Source of the DNA: JAIRTY01 sp050257395
GTDB lineage: Bacteria > Actinomycetota > Actinomycetes > Streptosporangiales > Streptosporangiaceae
Direction: 5' to 3'
NCBI GenBank assembly: GCA_050257395.1
Contig: JBLMWU010000072.1
Span: 1 to 11,468 of the forward strand
Length of the DNA stretch: 11,468 nt
Shown here: one piece after another, positions 6,437 to 11,468 of the stretch
Layout: every line of letters starts with the position of its first letter
Position numbering within the stretch: the stretch's first letter is position 1
Notes under the pieces: generated by a model
What the model was told of the DNA's origin: nothing
Databases searched by the model: none
The model's input: only the letters and a program-made list of their open reading frames with translations
Translations under genes and position numbers: made by a program

Positions 6437-6546
6437 GTGCTGGCCGGCGGCGTCTCATCCGGTCTCGCGGGGAAGGTGACCTCGATGGACAGGCCGCCGG
6501 CGGGCCTGGCGTGCGCGCTGATCTCGGCGCCGCAGGACCTGCTCAG
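6424..6546 (-). pseudogene. C-terminal fragment of a sensor histidine kinase
   Basis: The minus frame ending at TAG (6426-6424) reads LSRSCGAEISAHARPAGG and then LSIEVTFPARPDE before a short tail. This resembles the end of a histidine-kinase HATPase domain, where a last helix is followed by G-x-I-x-(6-8)-GG-x-x-(4)-LP strands. Nothing kinase-like (N-, G1- or G2-box) precedes it: upstream codons are the antisense of the region before the DUF1801 gene. About 40 residues remain of what would normally be 350 or more. It has no start of its own, so it is a decayed remnant. The frame is still free of stops and the third positions are GC-rich, which suggests a fairly recent loss. Confidence 0.5.
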
Positions 6547-6590
6547 TGGCTCGCGGCAGCGAAGGCCCCAACTGGCCGACGTGGCGTTCC

Positions 6591-6620
6591 TTGCCGCTGA
6601 GGCTGGCAGATGAGCAGAAT
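6591..6620 (+). promoter_or_regulatory. Candidate promoter of the DUF1801 gene
   Basis: TTGCCG (6591-6596), 18 bp, CAGAAT (6615-6620). Each box matches four of six consensus bases. Six bases later is GTG 6627, the start that best fits the protein family, so a leaderless message is plausible. Confidence 0.3.
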
Positions 6621-6626
6621 GTGGTC

Positions 6627-6980
6627 GTGTCTGCTCAGGAAATCGATGAGTACCTGGGTGCGCTGGAGGAGCCGAAGCGCACAACGCTGACCCGGCTGCG
6701 ACAGACGATCCTCGAGATCGTCCCCGAGGCCCAGCAGGGGATCTCCTACGGCGCCCCCGCCTTCAAGGTCCGGGGAAAGACAATCGCCGGGTTCGCCGCG
6801 TTCAAGGACCATCTGAGCTACCTGCCCCACAGCGGCTCGGTCTTTCCCCAGCTCAAAGGCGAACTCACGGGGTACACAACCTCATCCGGGGCTTTGCGTT
6901 TCGCCATCGACCAGCCACTTCCGGTACCGCTGGTTGAGAAGCTGATCGCGGTGCGACTCCAGCAGGCCTTTCCTGCTTGA
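6627..6980 (+). CDS. DUF1801 family protein
   Basis: A 117-residue protein of the DUF1801 (YdhG-like) family. Members are small alpha/beta proteins; some from Bacillus have been described as iron chaperones, but most have no known function. Typical features are EIDEYLGALEEPKRTTLTRL (5-24), ILEIVPEAQQGISYGAPAFK (28-47), the core GFAAFKDHLSYLPHSGSV (55-72) and LRFAIDQPLP (90-99). The frame is open from GTG 6546, but the extra 27 residues do not look like the family and overlap the kinase remnant. GTG 6627 (GTG-TCT-GCT) gives the usual N-terminus; GTG 6621 is close behind. No Shine-Dalgarno is present. Length is normal. It stands alone, with hairpins at and after its end. Confidence 0.8.
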   Translation: MSAQEIDEYLGALEEPKRTTLTRLRQTILEIVPEAQQGISYGAPAFKVRGKTIAGFAAFKDHLSYLPHSGSVFPQLKGELTGYTTSSGALRFAIDQPLPVPLVEKLIAVRLQQAFPA

Positions 6981-7013
6981 CCGATTGCGGCAGCCGTCCC
7001 CGCCGGCTGCTGC
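6961..7013 (+). terminator. Tandem hairpins after the DUF1801 gene
   Basis: The first stem is AGCAGG (6961-6966) with CCTGCT (6972-6977), inside the last codons. The second and stronger one is GCGGCAGCCG (6987-6996) with CGGCTGCTGC (7004-7013). It has ten pairs including one G-T and a 7-nt loop, and begins 7 nt after the stop. There is no T-tract. Confidence 0.55.
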
Positions 7014-7150
7014 TGCGCCGCTGATGGCTCCCGGTGAGCGGAGCGCGGGTGATCACGGCGGTTGACCAAGCGGTGCCTGCTGTGGCCCGGCACCAAGGCG
7101 GGTGCCTCGCCTGCGGCAGGTGATCGGGCGGCCCGGTGGGACGCTGATAC

Positions 7151-7174
7151 GGCCTGGGCTGCGCTGCCCTGGCC
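7151..7174 (-). terminator. Hairpin after the minus-strand membrane protein gene
   Basis: GGCCTGGGC (7151-7159) and GCCCTGGCC (7166-7174) pair except for a central T-T mismatch, with a 6-nt loop. On the minus strand the stem begins 6 nt after the membrane protein's stop. A second small stem, GGCACC/GGTGCC, lies at 7089-7106. Together with the DUF1801 hairpin they separate two convergent genes. Confidence 0.4.
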
Positions 7175-7180
7175 CCTCGC

Positions 7181-7456
7181 TCACCTTCGTGACGGTTTGG
7201 CCATCCTGCTGACAGCCCAGGCTGCCGCCAGGCAGATCACGCCAACGGCAAGGGCGGTCCAGCCGCGCAAGGTACGGTGCGCGCTGGCCAAGGATGGCGG
7301 ATGGGTGATGGTGCCCAGGATGCTGGGCAGCGACTTCGCCGGCTCCGTCAGGTACAGGATGCCGGCGATGATCGCCAGGATGGCGATGATGACCAGGAGG
7401 GTCACGGCGATCATCCCGGCGGGGGACCGGCCGCGCGCCCGACTTCCATGAGCCAC
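7181..7456 (-). CDS. Two-helix small membrane protein, unknown function
   Basis: A 91-residue protein with a short Arg-rich N-terminus, a membrane helix at about 14-36 (GMIAVTLLVIIAILAIIAGILY) and a linker (LTEPAKSLPSILGTITHPPS). An amphipathic turn with His60 and Arg61 and a second helix at 66-84 follow, then a basic tail. Both ends should be cytoplasmic. The linker motif resembles small actinobacterial membrane proteins I cannot name. The start is GTG 7456, five bases after a perfect AGGAGG (7467-7462 on the minus strand), so the gene is almost certainly translated. It is a single gene, convergent with DUF1801 and divergent from the N-acetyltransferase. Function is unknown. Confidence 0.75.
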   Translation of the reverse strand: MAHGSRARGRSPAGMIAVTLLVIIAILAIIAGILYLTEPAKSLPSILGTITHPPSLASAHRTLRGWTALAVGVICLAAAWAVSRMAKPSRR

Positions 7457-7671
7457 TGAGTCCTCCTGATGAGCGTGAGCCCGAGCGCTCCGGTGCGGGG
7501 GTTAGCACCCATCTGACCACGTGCGGCCGCCGCACGGCAGACCCAGCACGCGGACCCGCACGGATCGGGTCTTATCGCGTCGCCAGCGCCCATTGTCTTC
7601 GTGCCAGGGGCGGGCAAGCGCTGCGGGCGGGCGCTTGACTCGAAGCGTGCTTTAACTTGCATGCTGGCGGG
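7457..7671. promoter_or_regulatory. Divergent intergenic region of the membrane protein and N-acetyltransferase genes
   Basis: These 215 bp separate two divergent genes and must hold both promoters. The minus-strand ribosome site is at 7462-7467. On the plus strand TTGACT (7635-7640) is a good -35 box, but no good -10 lies 17 bp on: TGCATG at 7658 is poor, and TAACTT at 7653 is too close. No clear operator was found. Confidence 0.35.
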
Positions 7672-8469
7672 GTGCTGACCGACGACATGCTTGCCGCCTA
7701 TCTGGCCCGGATCGGCGTGCCCAGGCCACAGGTCCTGAACGCCGGGAGCCTGCGTGACCTGCACCGGGCGCACCAGGTGGCGGTGCCCTTTGAGAACCTG
7801 AGCATTCACCTGGGCGAGCCGATCTCGCTGGATGAGGCGGACCTGATTGACAAGATCGTCGGCCGGCGGCGCGGCGGCTTCTGCTACGAGCTCAACGGGG
7901 CCTTCGCGTGCCTGCTTGAGAGCCTGGGCGCTCAGGTGAGCCGGGTCTCCGCCCGGGTCTACGGCGGCGGGAGGCTCGGCCCGCCATTCGACCACCTGGC
8001 GCTCGTGGTGCGGTTGCCGGACGGGACCGGCCCGTGGCTGGCTGACGTGGGGTTCGGCAGTCACAGCATCTACCCGCTGCAGGCCGGCGCCCGCGCCGAG
8101 CAGGCCGATCCGGGCGGGCGGTTCCTGCTCGCCGATGCGCCCGACGGGGACATCGACGTGGTCAAGGATGGCCAGCCGCAGTACCGGTTCGAGGGGCGCG
8201 AGCGGGCGCTTGACGACTTCGTGCCCACCTGCTGGTGGCAGCAGACCTCGCCGCAGTCGCACTTCACCAGGTCCGTCATCTGCTCGCGGCTCACCGGGGA
8301 CGGCCGGATCTCGATCAGCGGGCGCAGCCTGATCCGCACCGCGGGAGGACAGCGCACCGAGGAGAACCTGCCGGACGACCGGGCCGTGCTCGCCGCCTAC
8401 CGGGATCATTTCGGGATCGGCCTCGACCGCGTGCCCGAGGCCGCAGCCCGCCCTGACCTTGTGAGCTGA
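7672..8469 (+). CDS. nat: Arylamine N-acetyltransferase
   Basis: This enzyme transfers an acetyl group from acetyl-CoA to arylamines, arylhydroxylamines or hydrazines through a cysteine-acetyl intermediate in the cytoplasm. Counted from GTG 7672 (265 residues), the Cys-His-Asp triad is Cys71 in RRGGFCYELN, His108 in FDHLALVV and Asp125 in LADVGFG. The N-terminal hallmark HRAHQVAVPFENLSIHLG is at 31-48. Length is close to the usual 270-280. A TTG at 7657 would add five residues; ATG 7687 would remove five. GTG 7672 keeps the few residues normally seen before AAYLARIG. It has no clear Shine-Dalgarno. Related enzymes detoxify aromatic amines, or in ansamycin clusters act as amide synthases. No such cluster is visible here, so a xenobiotic or general role is more likely. 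Confidence 0.9.
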   Translation: MLTDDMLAAYLARIGVPRPQVLNAGSLRDLHRAHQVAVPFENLSIHLGEPISLDEADLIDKIVGRRRGGFCYELNGAFACLLESLGAQVSRVSARVYGGGRLGPPFDHLALVVRLPDGTGPWLADVGFGSHSIYPLQAGARAEQADPGGRFLLADAPDGDIDVVKDGQPQYRFEGRERALDDFVPTCWWQQTSPQSHFTRSVICSRLTGDGRISISGRSLIRTAGGQRTEENLPDDRAVLAAYRDHFGIGLDRVPEAAARPDLVS

Positions 8470-8499
8470 TCCGGCCCGCCCGCTGGGCGCACCTCAGCC

Positions 8500-8534
8500 C
8501 GGCCGTCACGCACGGCCGCCCGTCCCGCAGGGAC
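8500..8534. terminator. Bidirectional terminator between the N-acetyltransferase and ATP-grasp genes
   Basis: CGGCCGT (8500-8506) and ACGGCCG (8512-8518) form a perfect 7-bp stem with a 5-nt loop. A second stem, GTCCC-GCA-GGGAC (8522-8534), follows at once. They fill the 68-bp gap between two convergent genes and could serve both. Confidence 0.55.
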
Positions 8535-8537
8535 TGC

Positions 8538-9788
8538 TCAGGTGGCAGGGCGCCGGTGGCCCGGGACTGACGCCGGGCGGGCGGCATGATCGCCGTCGCC
8601 ATGCGCCGCACTGGCGGCGTGCCTGATCTGCTGCCAGCCTTCGGGGGTGAGGGCATAGTTTGCGACGCTCCCGCCCGCGAACCACGACCATGTCCCGGGC
8701 GCGGCCAGCGTGGCGATCGCGGCGCCGGCGAGAGGCAGCAGCGCCTCGGGGTCGCGGGCGACGGGGGTGAGTTCCTCGGTGCTGGCGTGGTAGGCGCCGC
8801 TGCGGCGCCAGGCGCGGGCCAGCTCGCTGGCGACGCCGCGCCGTCCGCGGCCGTGCTGGGCGGCGCCGAGCACGCCGAGCAGGAGCTGATGGGTCGCCAC
8901 ACCGGGCCGGCCCGCTGGCTGCGCTGCCGGGTGTGACCCGCGGGCCAGGCCGAGCATCGGGCCTGTCAGGTCCACCCCGGATGCCCACGCGTTCTGCGGC
9001 TCCACCAGCCGGGGGTTCAGGTCGATGACGACCGGGCCGGCGGCCGCCAGGATCACGTCGGCTGACAGTGCCCCGTGCCAGCCCAGGTCCGATCCCAGCG
9101 TCTCGAGCCAGCGGCGGGCCTCCGGCAGGGTGATGCTCAGCTTGTGGCTCGCCCCGCCGCCCGCGCCCTCACCGGTCCGCTGGCAGGCGTGGAAAGCGAC
9201 CAGCCGGCCGTGGTCGAACACCGACTGGCACATGGCCAGCGGGCCGTCGGCGGCCGCCTGGATGAGGACCGGGCCGCAGGCCGCTGCCTGCTGCAGTCCA
9301 GCCGGGGTCGTCACCCGGGTCACTGCTGCCGACGCGGTACCGATGGGGTGCTTCACATAGGCCGGGAAGCGGGACCAGCCGGCGGTCCCGGTCGCCGTGG
9401 GCGGCTGGGGAATGCCCAGGCGGCTCAGCGTGGCGGAGGCCGAGATCTTGTCCTGGACGGCGGCCAGGGCCGCGAACGGCGGCACGGCGGTTGCCACGCC
9501 GGCGGCGGCGAGCCGGCTGGCGGCCAGCGAGAGCACGGCCACCTGCTCCTGAGTGGGAAGGAGCACGCCGAAACTTCCCGCCCGGTAGACGGCCAGGGCG
9601 GCGTCCAGCCATCCCAGCGGGTCGGCCCCATACACCGGCACCCGGTGGACCCGGTTCACGTGCCGGGTCCACCGGCACAGGCACAGCGGATCAGGCGCGA
9701 GAACCTCGACCTCGTGACCCGCGGCGGACAGCCGGGTGGCGCACTGGCGGGAGGTCAGTCCCGAGCCGTCACTGAGTAGCACCTTCAT
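8538..9788 (-). CDS. ATP-grasp ligase-like protein
   Basis: A 416-residue ATP-grasp enzyme. Members join a carboxylate, activated as acyl-phosphate, to an amine or similar nucleophile. Residues 1 to ~110 form a Rossmann-like pre-ATP-grasp domain (MKVLLSDG; VLLPTQEQVAVLS at 75-87). Lys114 (QDKISASATLSRLGIP) and Lys146 (AYVKHPIG) fit the nucleotide-binding lysines. GWHGALSADVI (237-247) precedes the metal site VVIDLNPRLVEPQNA (253-267), where Asp256 and Asn258 are the likely Mg2+ ligands. The last 100 residues are family-poor, with WSWFAGGSVANYALTPEG (367-384). It is most like stand-alone ATP-grasp proteins, not carbamoyl-phosphate synthase. No partner biosynthetic gene is next to it, so the substrates are unknown. 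The ATG has no ribosome site and appears leaderless. It is divergent from, and probably repressed by, the TetR gene. Confidence 0.83.
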   Translation of the reverse strand: MKVLLSDGSGLTSRQCATRLSAAGHEVEVLAPDPLCLCRWTRHVNRVHRVPVYGADPLGWLDAALAVYRAGSFGVLLPTQEQVAVLSLAASRLAAAGVATAVPPFAALAAVQDKISASATLSRLGIPQPPTATGTAGWSRFPAYVKHPIGTASAAVTRVTTPAGLQQAAACGPVLIQAAADGPLAMCQSVFDHGRLVAFHACQRTGEGAGGGASHKLSITLPEARRWLETLGSDLGWHGALSADVILAAAGPVVIDLNPRLVEPQNAWASGVDLTGPMLGLARGSHPAAQPAGRPGVATHQLLLGVLGAAQHGRGRRGVASELARAWRRSGAYHASTEELTPVARDPEALLPLAGAAIATLAAPGTWSWFAGGSVANYALTPEGWQQIRHAASAAHGDGDHAARPASVPGHRRPAT

Positions 9789-9789
9789 T

Positions 9790-9804
9790 TGTATATACTA
9801 TACA
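9790..9804. promoter_or_regulatory. Palindromic operator in the tetR/ATP-grasp divergent promoter
   Basis: TGTATA-TAC-TATACA is a perfect 15-bp inverted repeat centred on 9797, in an AT-rich island of otherwise GC-rich DNA. It lies across both -10 boxes of the two divergent genes. TetR-family proteins typically bind such palindromes beside their own gene, so binding here should switch off both genes at once. Confidence 0.75.
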
Positions 9805-9825
9805 CTAACTACATGACGATGTCAG
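9797..9825 (-). promoter_or_regulatory. Promoter of the ATP-grasp gene
   Basis: On the minus strand CTGACA (9825-9820), exactly 17 bp, then TATAGT (9802-9797): each box matches five of six consensus bases. Eight bases later is the ATG at 9788, so the transcript should start at or within a base or two of it. The -35 box lies inside the first codons of the regulator gene. Confidence 0.65.
9799..9804 (+). promoter_or_regulatory. -10 box of the tetR gene
   Basis: TATACA lies 8 nt before ATG 9813, mirroring the arrangement on the other strand. TATACT at 9794-9799 is an alternative. No good -35 is found 17 bp upstream (GTAGCA at 9776), so this promoter should be weaker than the opposite one. Confidence 0.5.
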
Positions 9826-10415
9826 CTGGCGAGCCAGCGCGCAGGTCACCGGGCAGGCCGCCGCGGATCAGCCGGACGGAGGTGCTCGCGGCCGCGCTGG
9901 TGATCGCCGATGAGCACGGCCTCGGCGCGGTGACGATGGGCGCCGTCGCCGGCCGCCTCGGCGTGACCCCCATGGCGCTGTACCGGCACGTCACCGGCAA
10001 GGCGGGCCTCCTCGACGGCATGGTGGAACTGCTGCTCACCGAGTTCCCCCCGCCCCCGGCGGGCCTCCCCTGGCCCGAACGGCTCGCCGCACTCGCCGCC
10101 AACATCCGGGCATCGGCACAGCGCCACCCCAGCGTCTTCCCGCTCCTGCTGCAGCGCCCGGCCACCACCCCGCAGGCGCTGCGGACGCGCGAAGGCGTCT
10201 ACGCCGCCCTGCGCCAGGCCGGGCTGGCCGGGGAGCAGATCCCGCAGGCAGAGCGCCTGATCAGCACCGCCATCCTGGGCTTTGCCGCCAGCGAGGCAGC
10301 CGGGCGCTTCCGCAACCACGCCGGCCCCCAGCGCGACGCCGACTTCACCGCCCTGCAGCGCATGCTCGGCGACTACATCCAGTCGCAGGCACAGCGGCCC
10401 GGCCAGCCGGCCTAG
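9813..10415 (+). CDS. TetR-family transcriptional regulator
   Basis: A 200-residue repressor with the usual two parts. The N-terminal three-helix DNA-binding domain spans about 18-65, with helix-turn-helix VTMGAVAGRLGVTPMALYRHV (40-60), and is followed by the typical GKAGLLDGMVE start of helix 4. The rest is a helical ligand/dimer domain (PWPERLAALAANIRASAQRH, 87-106; AERLISTAILGFAASEAAGR, 146-165). The frame is open from TTG 9789, but that codon lies over the operator and promoter. ATG 9813 (or ATG 9819) is the credible start and is probably leaderless. The protein should bind the palindrome at 9790-9804 and repress itself and the ATP-grasp gene until a ligand releases it. The ligand is unknown; it could be the ligase's substrate or product. 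Its stop codon touches that of the convergent permease gene. Confidence 0.88.
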   Translation: MTMSAGEPARRSPGRPPRISRTEVLAAALVIADEHGLGAVTMGAVAGRLGVTPMALYRHVTGKAGLLDGMVELLLTEFPPPPAGLPWPERLAALAANIRASAQRHPSVFPLLLQRPATTPQALRTREGVYAALRQAGLAGEQIPQAERLISTAILGFAASEAAGRFRNHAGPQRDADFTALQRMLGDYIQSQAQRPGQPA

Positions 10416-11468
10416 CTACCTCGCCAGCGCCGGGAACAGGTCGCGCAGCCGTACCCGCCCGCCGGTCTGCAGCACCGCCCTCCGGTAGACCTGGGCCGCC
10501 GCGAACGCCACGGCGAGCGTGCAGGCCAGGGTCAGCACTACGGACAGCAGGAACTGCCACCAGGTTGCGGCCCCGAACCCGACCAGGGCCGGCATCGCGA
10601 ACGGGGCGGTGGGGGGCAGGTAGGCGAGCACCTTCATCAGCAGGGAGGGAGTGCCCGAGCTGGCGCCGATGAGGGAGACGATGTAGCCGAAGATGAGGGG
10701 TACGCTCAGCGGCAGGGCCAGGCTCTGAACCTGGTCCTGCCGCTCGGCCAGCGAGCCGGCGGCCGCGTACACCCAGCTGTAGAAGGCGTACCCGAGGACC
10801 AGCCACACGAGCGTGGCCGCCACCACCAGCGGGGCGGCGCCGTGCACCAGGCTCGACCCGACCGCGGCGGCCAGTGCCAGCGCGAAGGCGACCAGCGCGA
10901 CCGCCTGGGCGAGCGCGACGACGCCGATCCCGATGACCTTGCCGGCGAGCAGCTGGATCGGCCGCACGGTGGCGAGCAGGACCTCCACCACCCGGCTTGC
11001 CTTCTCCTCCATCACCCCCATGAGCGTCCAGGTGAGGTACTGGGTGAGCACGATGAAGATGAGGATCACGCCGAGCAGCGCGGTCGTCTCCGCCGTGGTG
11101 CGGGCTTTCTTGCCGGGCTGGAGGCTCACGACCGGCAGCGGCCTGGCCCTGGCGACCGTGGCCGCCTGCTGCGGGGTCAGGCCCGCCTGGGCAAAGGCGT
11201 GCTGGGCGCCGAGGGCCACCGACACGTCCCGCACGTAGCGGGCCGCTGCTGAGGTGCCGGAGACGGGCTGCTTCACCAGGATCTCCCCCGCGCCGTTCAC
11301 CACCATGCCGAGCCGGCCGGAGCTGAGGGCGGCACGCGCCTGGGACAGGCCCGGCTCACTGACGAGCGTCACGGACAGCCCCGCGCTCCTGGCCAGACCG
11401 CGCAGCTCGGCCTCGAGCGGCGCCGAGCCGGCCACCACGCCCACCCGCTGGACCGTGGCCGCCCCGGC
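10416..11468 (-). CDS. NatB-like ABC-2 permease (partial, N-terminus beyond the right edge)
   Basis: This is the membrane subunit of an ABC-2 exporter related to NatB of the Na+ exporter NatAB. The frame is open to the window's end; GTG 11444 is an internal Val, not a forced start, so at least the first helix is missing. From the edge, about 125 residues form an extracytoplasmic domain (LGMVVNGAGEILVKQPVSGT). Then come a helix (TALLGVILIFIVLTQYLTW), the family's cytoplasmic motif MEEKASRVVEVLLATVRP and four or five more helices up to a basic C-terminus (RVRLRDLFPALAR). The cargo cannot be told from the permease. Its ATPase gene is expected upstream on the minus strand, outside this window. 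Its TAG stop is directly adjacent to that of the tetR gene, with no space for a terminator. Confidence 0.87.
   Translation of the reverse strand, partial: AGAATVQRVGVVAGSAPLEAELRGLARSAGLSVTLVSEPGLSQARAALSSGRLGMVVNGAGEILVKQPVSGTSAAARYVRDVSVALGAQHAFAQAGLTPQQAATVARARPLPVVSLQPGKKARTTAETTALLGVILIFIVLTQYLTWTLMGVMEEKASRVVEVLLATVRPIQLLAGKVIGIGVVALAQAVALVAFALALAAAVGSSLVHGAAPLVVAATLVWLVLGYAFYSWVYAAAGSLAERQDQVQSLALPLSVPLIFGYIVSLIGASSGTPSLLMKVLAYLPPTAPFAMPALVGFGAATWWQFLLSVVLTLACTLAVAFAAAQVYRRAVLQTGGRVRLRDLFPALAR

Noticed and set aside
7053..7535. Minus-strand frame of 160 codons overlapping the two-helix membrane protein
   Set aside because: The 91-residue frame has two clean membrane helices and an AGGAGG site. 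The longer frame is Arg/Pro-rich and has neither.
7411..8409. A 332-codon minus-strand frame over the N-acetyltransferase
   Set aside because: The opposite strand carries a clear N-acetyltransferase with its full catalytic triad. The antisense product shows no family features.
9075..9779. Plus-strand frame of 234 codons inside the ATP-grasp gene
   Set aside because: It is a Gly/Arg/Gln-rich shadow of the minus-strand gene with no ribosome site or domain.
9789..9812. TTG start for the TetR regulator
   Set aside because: It would place coding sequence over the operator and both -10 boxes. ATG 9813 fits the family N-terminus and the promoter spacing.
1..11468. CRISPR array, tRNA genes, insertion sequences or attachment sites
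   Set aside because: Reading both strands by eye, I found no regularly spaced direct repeats, no cloverleaf-like sequence and no transposase or integrase motif. A covariance-model or repeat search could still reveal something subtle.

Overview
The window is high-GC DNA with strong G/C preference at third codon positions, GTG starts, and several genes without a Shine-Dalgarno sequence. It also carries families common in actinomycetes: a DrrA/DrrB-type exporter, a DUF664-type DinB protein and an O-methyltransferase of the TcmP/LCMT kind. I read it as the chromosome of a soil-type actinomycete. The genus cannot be fixed from the sequence. No tRNA, rRNA, CRISPR array, transposase or phage gene is visible.

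Left part (1-3377): after a possible last few codons of an upstream gene comes a tight plus-strand operon. It holds an ABC ATPase, an ABC-2 permease (ATGA overlap) and a methyltransferase. The first two form a drug-export pair of the DrrAB type. The third gene is unusual: a complete methyltransferase is joined in frame to a second, uncharacterised domain, with a shift in codon use and two rare leucine codons at the joint.

Middle part (3378-8470): a row of small, mostly single-gene units. They are a DinB/DUF664 protein, an aminoglycoside-phosphotransferase-fold kinase, a 43-residue one-helix membrane protein, a cupin, a DUF1801 protein, a two-helix membrane protein (minus strand) and an arylamine N-acetyltransferase. 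Hairpins lie after most of them. Two minus-strand coding fragments sit between these genes: the C-terminal half of a DUF998 membrane protein and the last ~40 residues of a sensor histidine kinase. Each stops abruptly next to the start of a plus-strand gene, so this stretch looks like a mosaic built by insertions and deletions.

Right part (8500-11468): an ATP-grasp ligase (minus) and a TetR-family regulator (plus) are divergent across only 24 bp. That gap holds a perfect 15-bp inverted repeat, TGTATA-TAC-TATACA, lying on two opposed -10 boxes. Each box is 8 nt from its start codon, so both genes look leaderless and are probably repressed together. The regulator gene ends exactly where a convergent NatB-like ABC-2 permease ends; that permease runs off the right edge.

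The items most worth following are the methyltransferase fusion and the TetR/ATP-grasp switch. Neither proves a new system. The ATP-grasp enzyme has no recognisable partner gene in view, so its product is unknown.
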